From Nocardia africana NBRC 100379 (GTDB taxonomy: Bacteria; Actinomycetota; Actinomycetes; Mycobacteriales; Mycobacteriaceae): a stretch of 64,000 bases of DNA. Below are positions 59,250-64,000 of this stretch, piece by piece (position 1 is the stretch's first letter; each line of letters starts with the position of its first letter). A program made the position numbers and the translations under genes. Location: assembly GCF_001612635.1 (NCBI RefSeq), contig NZ_BDAV01000020.1:90342-154341 (forward strand), read 5' to 3'. The notes under the pieces are model-generated. The model was given only the letters and a program-made list of their open reading frames with translations, was not told the origin of the DNA and did not search any database.

Positions 59250-60521
59250 TCACGTGCGGTAAGTGTGGGCAACCAACGCCGAACGCAAGTGCCACAGCCC
59301 GCTCGCCTGGGTGGTATCGAACCCGGTGAGCTGCCCGATCCGCTTGAGCCGGTAATCCACGGTGTTGATGTGCACGTTCAGCAGCCGCGCAGTGCGTTGG
59401 CGGTTCATGTTGTGCGTGATGTGGACCTGCAATGTCTCCAGCAGTTCCGGATGCTCATCCAGTGGATCGAGCAGTGACCCGAGATGTTCGCGGCCGGGGC
59501 CGGGGCGGGTGAGCTGGTATTCCAGAGCCAGGTCGTCGAAGTGATACAGGCCCGGCGCCGATCCCAGCCGGGAGACGACGTCGAGCAATTCGTGAGCTTG
59601 ATCCGCGGCCGAGGGCAGGGTGTCGGTAGAGGCGGTGACCATGGTGGCGGTGATGGGCACGCGCGCCGCCCGTGACAGATGCCCGATGAGATCCTCGAGG
59701 GCGCCCTCGGTGATGTAATCGGCGGGGATGAGCAAGGTGCCGCCGTCGATCGACAGCAATGACAGCACGGCGTCGTCGCAGCGGGTGGCCAGCTCTGCCT
59801 GCAGACGCCGGAGTTTGCGGCGCGCAACGACTTTCGCGTCCAGCATCGGGTTGGATTCGTCCGGGTGGGCAGGAATGGCGAGGGCCAATACGCGATAGCG
59901 GTCGGCGATGTCGATGCCACACTCGCGGGCCATCGTGGAGGTGGGGTGCCCGCCGAGCAGTGCCGAGGTGAGCGTGTGCACCGCGGTGTGGTGTTCCGAC
60001 ACGACCGCGCGCAGTTCGCGCACATAGGCCACCGAGACCGCCGTGGTCATGGTGTCGAGCATCTCGACGACGAGTTTGGCGGCATCGAGGATGCTCTGAT
60101 AGTCGGCCGTGCTCAGCGCGCGCATCGGATCGGCGTCGGCCGAGCCGGAGGCACGCTGTTTGGCCAAGGCGGTGGACACCACCAGGTCGAAGCCGATCTT
60201 GAAGCCTTCGTGGATGGCGTGGTGAATTGTCCCAATGGGCACGCCTTCGCGAGCCCATTGAGCCGCGGCGTTCTCGAGCTGTCCGGTCTTTTCCGGAATG
60301 TTGCTGCCGTCCAGCATGCTGACCGCCAGCTCCAAGCACACGCGGGTGATGGTGGTGATGTCGCCGTGGATCGCATCGCCCGGCAAGGTGCCGCAGGGGG
60401 CGACGGTTTCGACGAAATGCCTGACCATCTGCCGTGACAGGGCCCGCACGTCCTTCAACGGCGACGACATCGGACGACCGGATATGGTGAGGCCTTGCTG
60501 GTATGGAGAGGTGACAGACAT
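59250..60521 (-). CDS. PucR/CdaR-type helix-turn-helix regulator
   Basis: 423 aa. The C-terminal PucR HTH_30 domain is clear: DEHPELLETLQVHITHNMNRQRTARLLNVHINTVDYRLKRIGQLTG. The middle resembles a GGDEF-like fold of the family, and the N-terminal helical part (MVRHFVETVAPCGTLPG to EGFKIGFDLVV) is typical of the expanded Nocardia/mycobacterial group. ATG 60521 has AAGGAAG upstream. Such regulators are usually autonomous transcriptional activators or repressors; the target is unknown. The downstream gap holds no partner. Confidence 0.87.
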   Translation of the reverse strand: MSVTSPYQQGLTISGRPMSSPLKDVRALSRQMVRHFVETVAPCGTLPGDAIHGDITTITRVCLELAVSMLDGSNIPEKTGQLENAAAQWAREGVPIGTIHHAIHEGFKIGFDLVVSTALAKQRASGSADADPMRALSTADYQSILDAAKLVVEMLDTMTTAVSVAYVRELRAVVSEHHTAVHTLTSALLGGHPTSTMARECGIDIADRYRVLALAIPAHPDESNPMLDAKVVARRKLRRLQAELATRCDDAVLSLLSIDGGTLLIPADYITEGALEDLIGHLSRAARVPITATMVTASTDTLPSAADQAHELLDVVSRLGSAPGLYHFDDLALEYQLTRPGPGREHLGSLLDPLDEHPELLETLQVHITHNMNRQRTARLLNVHINTVDYRLKRIGQLTGFDTTQASGLWHLRSALVAHTYRT

Positions 60522-60706
60522 GGTCGGACTTCCTTCCCTCCCCGTCGACTTGTGCGATTGCACCAGCGTAACCAGCACAAGATTCGGGAGGAAGGATTAC
60601 TCCGCGTCACGTGATGTTTGGGATCGGCGGCCCTCAGGCGATAGTGGTATCTCACAATGACGGCCGGGATGCGACCTCCCGAACCGCCTCGCATACGGCT
60701 ACCGAG

Positions 60707-62080
60707 CTACCTCCCGGGGCATTCGCTCGGCGCCGGTTCGCCGCGCAATCGCGCGTCGATCCACTCGCTGAGGCCGGGATAGCTGGTGACGTAACTGCTC
60801 AGATGCTCACCGGGCACTGTGCGGAAAATAGCCGGAACGCCCCGGCTGCATTGTTCGCCGTACATACGCTGAGCGTCTTCGAGAGGAATCCAAGGATCCC
60901 AGGCGCCGTGGTAGATATACAGCGGCACACTCGACCTCCGGTCGGACACATCCAGTTGGCGGAACAGATTGTCGGCCATCGGACTGTCGAGTGGGTTGCT
61001 GATATTCGTCGCCACATCCATCGGGATACCGACGACGCCGAGCGGTCCATCGGCGTCACCACACAGATCGCGCGTCGGGGAAGTCGTCACCCACTGCGCG
61101 AGATGATTCATGTACTGGAGCACCTCCGGGTGTTCACGCGCTATCGCCGTCGACACCGACAACAGAATGCCGGAGGCGATCCCGCCGTTGAAACGGTGGG
61201 CGATATCCCGGTAGTCGGCTGCCAGTCCCCCCGTGGACACGCCCATCAGAACGTCCGACAGCTCCGGCGCGTACTCACTCTGCACCATCGCAGTGGCGTA
61301 CGAGGCGATCGCTCCGCCCGAGTAGCCGTCGACCACGTAACGACTGTTACCGAACTCCGGCAGGGCATTGCGCACGGCGCGAATGGAATCGAGCATCATG
61401 TGCGCGGCCACATTCGTCTCGCCGTACGCCATCAGCGGGCCCTCATGGTCGGGCAGGAGAACCGCGTGCCCCTTGTTCAGGGCAGACCAGATAGCCGGCA
61501 GGAACCAGACGAGATCGGTGTTGGTTCGATCGAGGATGCCGTGCGACAACTGGTAGCCCGGCGTGCAGTGCAGCCCGAGTGCGTTGATCGGCATCGCGTC
61601 GACCTCCACCGGACGGGGCCCCGGCCCGTTCCACGACGCCGCCGGGATGATCAATGTGGCGGTGCCGAAGGAGGGCGTGCCCGTCGCCGAGGTGGAGCGG
61701 AACTTCAACAGCACCGCCCGCTCGATCGGTGCCGCCATATGCTGAGCTGTCGTCGCCGTCACGTCCCGTGACTCGATGATCTGCCCCGGCTCCAGCGCGC
61801 CGAGATTCGCAGGCCAGGCATCGAAGGTCTGGTCCCCGGTCGGCGACGACAATATCCCCCGCCACAATGCGGCCTGCTGATCCTCCTCGGGGCCGGCAGT
61901 CAACTGCGGCGGCTTGATGTTCTCGTCGATCCAGGTCTGCAGCGGGGAGGGCTGGTTATTTCCGGGCGACCACTGCGGTGTCGGCCCGTTGACCGGTCCC
62001 TCGTCCGCCCGAGCGGCCTGTTCGCCCGACAACGTACCGGCGACGAGAACTGTTACCACAACTGCCAGAAACCCTCTCAC
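60707..62080 (-). CDS. Secreted lipase (secretory lipase/LIP family)
   Basis: 457 aa. The N-terminus RGFLAVVVTVLVAGTLSGEQAARADEG is a signal peptide with ARA cleavage. The mature enzyme fits the secretory lipase family of Nocardia and mycobacteria: DAMPINALGLHCTPGYQLSHG, LPDHEGPLMAYGE, nucleophile Ser in VVDGYSGGAIASYATA, then YIYHGAWDPWIP (Asp) and PGEHLSSYVTSYPG (His). GTG 62080 is favoured, since AAAGGA precedes it at eight bases; ATG 62089 three codons earlier is the alternative. It probably hydrolyses triacylglycerols or wax/sterol esters outside the cell. Confidence 0.9.
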   Translation of the reverse strand: MRGFLAVVVTVLVAGTLSGEQAARADEGPVNGPTPQWSPGNNQPSPLQTWIDENIKPPQLTAGPEEDQQAALWRGILSSPTGDQTFDAWPANLGALEPGQIIESRDVTATTAQHMAAPIERAVLLKFRSTSATGTPSFGTATLIIPAASWNGPGPRPVEVDAMPINALGLHCTPGYQLSHGILDRTNTDLVWFLPAIWSALNKGHAVLLPDHEGPLMAYGETNVAAHMMLDSIRAVRNALPEFGNSRYVVDGYSGGAIASYATAMVQSEYAPELSDVLMGVSTGGLAADYRDIAHRFNGGIASGILLSVSTAIAREHPEVLQYMNHLAQWVTTSPTRDLCGDADGPLGVVGIPMDVATNISNPLDSPMADNLFRQLDVSDRRSSVPLYIYHGAWDPWIPLEDAQRMYGEQCSRGVPAIFRTVPGEHLSSYVTSYPGLSEWIDARLRGEPAPSECPGR

Positions 62081-62636
62081 AAGCCACATCCTTTGTTCGG
62101 ACGAAAATGCCGGGAGTGTCCCCTCAGGGGTCGCGCGAGCGACTTTAGCAAGCGTCTGCGTTCCTGGCCGAGAAACCGGGCGGCAAAACGGTACACAATT
62201 CGAGCGCGCTCGAATATCAGCGCTCCGAGCGGAAACCAACGCGCGAAAGGCGGCGTAACTCAGGGACTGCTGCACGATTGGATAACAGGCTGCGCTAGTC
62301 CTCGCTGGATTCAACTTCGGTCGCTGACCGACAGCAGCCATGGGGTATATGCCAGGAGATAGCTCGAACTCGGTTAGAGCCGATAATTGGGTTCGCGAGT
62401 TTAGGGCGGTTCGTCCTTTTCTGGCGGTCGAGGAGTCCGATCTGCGGCGGAGACCAGAACGATTCCGTCATCGCGTTGCCCAGACCTTCGCCACCGCCTG
62501 CCACGGGTCGTGGCCGGAGACAGCAGACGCTACTGTGCGGGATCAGGGCGCAGCGTTCGGCGAGCCGCCGAAGTATGGACTCACCCGACCCAGAACTTCA
62601 GCAGCTCGACACCTTCGCGCGTTCGCCGAAACGCGA
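62081..62636. other. Intergenic region without a recognised gene
   Basis: 556 bases upstream of the lipase. The part next to the lipase should carry its promoter. Around 62370-62400 GC content drops, with no reading frame that looks like protein on either strand. I see no tRNA fold, insertion-sequence ends or operator. Confidence 0.4.
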
Positions 62637-63131
62637 TTACTTCGGCCGCGATTCCCGAGGCTGGTCCTCGCCTCTGCGCACGCCGCCGTGATGTCCTTCC
62701 TCGGCTGCTTCGGCGCTGGACTCGGTTTCAGGTGCGTGCGACGCCGATTGCTCTTCGGCCGGGGAGGCGGTGGTCCCGCCGGCAGTCTCACCAGGAGCGG
62801 GGGACTTGAAGTTCGGGTCGGTCACCGGATGTGTCGCACCCGCTGTTCTGGCGCCGCTGTCTCCTCCGGGGGTGCCGGTGACCTCCGCGCTTGTTCGGCG
62901 GCCTTCATAGGGCGGGACGGCCGGTTCGGCGTCGCCGGGTGGGAGCGTCCCGGTCGTGGCGATATCGTCTTCGGACTGGTTCTGATCACGGGCTGAAACG
63001 ACTTCTTCGTGGTCGAATGTGCCGGCCGGGCGATCGGCCGAGCCGCCGCCCGGGGTATTCGCCCCGGTGTCTCGCGAGCCTTTGGCTCCTCGTTGTGATT
63101 GAGGCTCTTCGGACAGATGTTCGCTGGACAT
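62637..63131 (-). CDS. Acidic, intrinsically disordered protein, 164 aa
   Basis: MSSEHLSEEPQSQRGAKGSRDTGANTPGGGSADRPAGTFDHEEVVSARDQNQSEDDIATTGTLPPGD and the rest is low-complexity and rich in Glu, Asp, Gly, Ser, Thr and Pro, with almost no hydrophobic core. It is predicted to be fully disordered. The ATG at 63131 has GGAG only a few bases upstream plus AGGAG eleven bases away. Similar acidic proteins occur in Nocardia, but I know of no function; a hydrophilin-like stress role is possible. Confidence 0.55.
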   Translation of the reverse strand: MSSEHLSEEPQSQRGAKGSRDTGANTPGGGSADRPAGTFDHEEVVSARDQNQSEDDIATTGTLPPGDAEPAVPPYEGRRTSAEVTGTPGGDSGARTAGATHPVTDPNFKSPAPGETAGGTTASPAEEQSASHAPETESSAEAAEEGHHGGVRRGEDQPRESRPK

Positions 63132-63579
63132 AGCTCCATCGTCTCCTCGAGTAGAGCGCTGGATTATAACCTCTGCGTTCAAGCGTGGTGCCCGATTCGA
63201 CCGCAGTCAAGCACACTCGTGAGGCGGAAATTGCCCCCACTTCGTCGGCTATGTCAGTCGTTCCGGCCGTCAGGACGTCGCACGTTCGAACAGCAACGAC
63301 AACACTCAGCAACAACAGCAAACCCACAGGTCACACCGGACTCGTGGACTGGCTCCGCCTGGGACTCGGGCGGTCGGATGACCGAACGCCTTTCGTGGGG
63401 CCTCAGGGGTGTGGGTTCACGATCGGAACGGGGAGAGCAAGTAGCTCGACGCGACGCTCACATTCGCGATCGACCGATTCGCGCGTCGACCACCGAATTC
63501 AATCGCCCCGGCCGACAGCGGCGGTGCAGCGGGAAAAGCCCGTGCTCGCCTGTCCGCATGCCTTCTAGGATTCGGTCTC
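63132..63579. other. Intergenic region without a recognised gene
   Basis: 448 bases between divergent genes. No reading frame resembles a protein; no dyad or repeat stands out. Confidence 0.4.
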
Positions 63580-64000
63580 GTGCTTTCCCGACCTTCGTTC
63601 ATCAGTGATGAGGCAATCGTGCACGCGGTCGCTACGCACTGGTTGCCCGAGATCACCGATATCAGCTATCTGCCGTGGGGCTTCGGAGCGCACTATTGGC
63701 GGGTGACCGGTGGGGGCGTCACCGTGTTCGTGACATTGGATCAGTTGGAGCCCCGGCACACCGCGACGACGCTGGAGGCTGCCTACGCCGGAGCTGCTGC
63801 CCTGGCCGCCGCTGGGTTGAACATCGTGTGCGCACCGCTACCAGCCCGGTCAGGACAGTTCAGCGTCGATATCGGGCCGGGTGCGCTCAGCGTGACGCCA
63901 TGACTGCAGGGTCGCAGCCCCACCGAGGAACAGGCCCGCGAGCCCCGGCATGTCCGCGAAGTCGTTCGCGCGTTGGATGCGCTGCATCGTGCTGCTCCCC
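63580..64000 (+). pseudogene. Phosphotransferase-like (APH family) gene with in-frame TGA, cut by window end
   Basis: From GTG 63580 the product begins SRPSFISDEAIVHAVATHWLPEITDISYLPWGFGAHYWRVTGGG, a typical N-terminal lobe of aminoglycoside/homoserine-kinase-like phosphotransferases (YLPWGFGAHYW, then a VFVTLDQL strand). After 107 codons comes TGA at 63901-63903. Reading on in the same frame gives LQGRSPTEEQAREPRHVREVVRALDALHRAAP, which continues the fold naturally. The TGA stands where homologues usually have a Trp codon after TP, so this looks like a nonsense mutation (or sequencing error). The gene runs past base 64000. Confidence 0.65.

Noticed and set aside
62081..62636. tRNA or other structured RNA in the gap before the lipase
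   Set aside because: No cloverleaf with T-loop GTTCRA context and acceptor pairing could be assembled; the GTTCG near 62390 stands alone.
1..64000. Prophage, insertion sequence, integrase or conjugative element
   Set aside because: No transposase, integrase, phage structural or relaxase gene was seen, and no terminal inverted repeats with target duplications were noticed.

Overview
The window is a stretch of a GC-rich (roughly two-thirds G+C) actinobacterial chromosome. A mycolic-acid actinomycete close to Nocardia (or Rhodococcus/Mycolicibacterium) fits best. Supporting evidence: a complete mycobacterial/rhodococcal-type propane monooxygenase operon with a dedicated GroEL, a KatG catalase-peroxidase, an AfsR/SARP regulator, a receptor Ser/Thr kinase with an extracellular DUF3558-like domain, many GTG starts and several apparently leaderless genes. 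The genus is inferred from gene content only.

Layout. 1-6.6 kb: end of a Mut7-C RNase-like gene, a small secreted protein divergent from a 961-aa SARP-STAND regulator, a berberine-bridge-type flavoenzyme, and two related small membrane proteins. 6.6-11.5 kb: ComB-like phosphatase, TetR/SRPBCC divergent pair, GNAT, and an ArsR-AHSA1 operon divergent from an SRPBCC gene, with twin operators over both promoters. 11.5-26.7 kb: the propane-oxidation island. On the minus strand it runs prmA-prmB-prmC-prmD-amidohydrolase-DUF59-alcohol dehydrogenase-groEL, then a monooxygenase-like small protein and an FAD-linked oxidase. katG and a divergent AcoR/MimR-type activator lie upstream. The same dyad, TCTCA-N3-TGAGA, occurs upstream of prmA and between katG and the activator, and strong hairpins sit after prmA, prmD and groEL.

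26.7-34.6 kb: a sugar ABC importer without its own ATPase, whose first two genes are separated by two copies of a hairpin-forming 49-bp repeat; several small genes; and an RpiR-family regulator. 34.6-40.7 kb: a decayed FAD-linked oxidase abutting an operon of two enoyl-CoA hydratases and an NDP-forming acyl-CoA synthetase, divergent from an amino-acid permease across a perfect inverted repeat. 40.7-49.9 kb: a CHAP-domain hydrolase and its small partner, DhaK-DhaL, a secreted protein, the receptor kinase, an MFS exporter, an NTF2-like gene remnant and an SDR.

49.9-57.4 kb (minus strand): a carbohydrate locus encoding a GH43/GH32-like beta-propeller hydrolase, an L-fucose/D-arabinose-type isomerase, an FGGY kinase, a GH172 (DUF2961) hydrolase, a zinc polyol/alcohol dehydrogenase and xylulokinase. 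Together they could carry a furanoside (D-arabinan- or fructan-derived) into the pentose phosphate pathway; this is the best candidate here for an undescribed system. 57.7-64.0 kb: leaderless alpha/beta hydrolase, DUF427 protein, PucR-type regulator, secreted lipase, acidic disordered protein, and a phosphotransferase-like gene with an in-frame TGA running off the window end.
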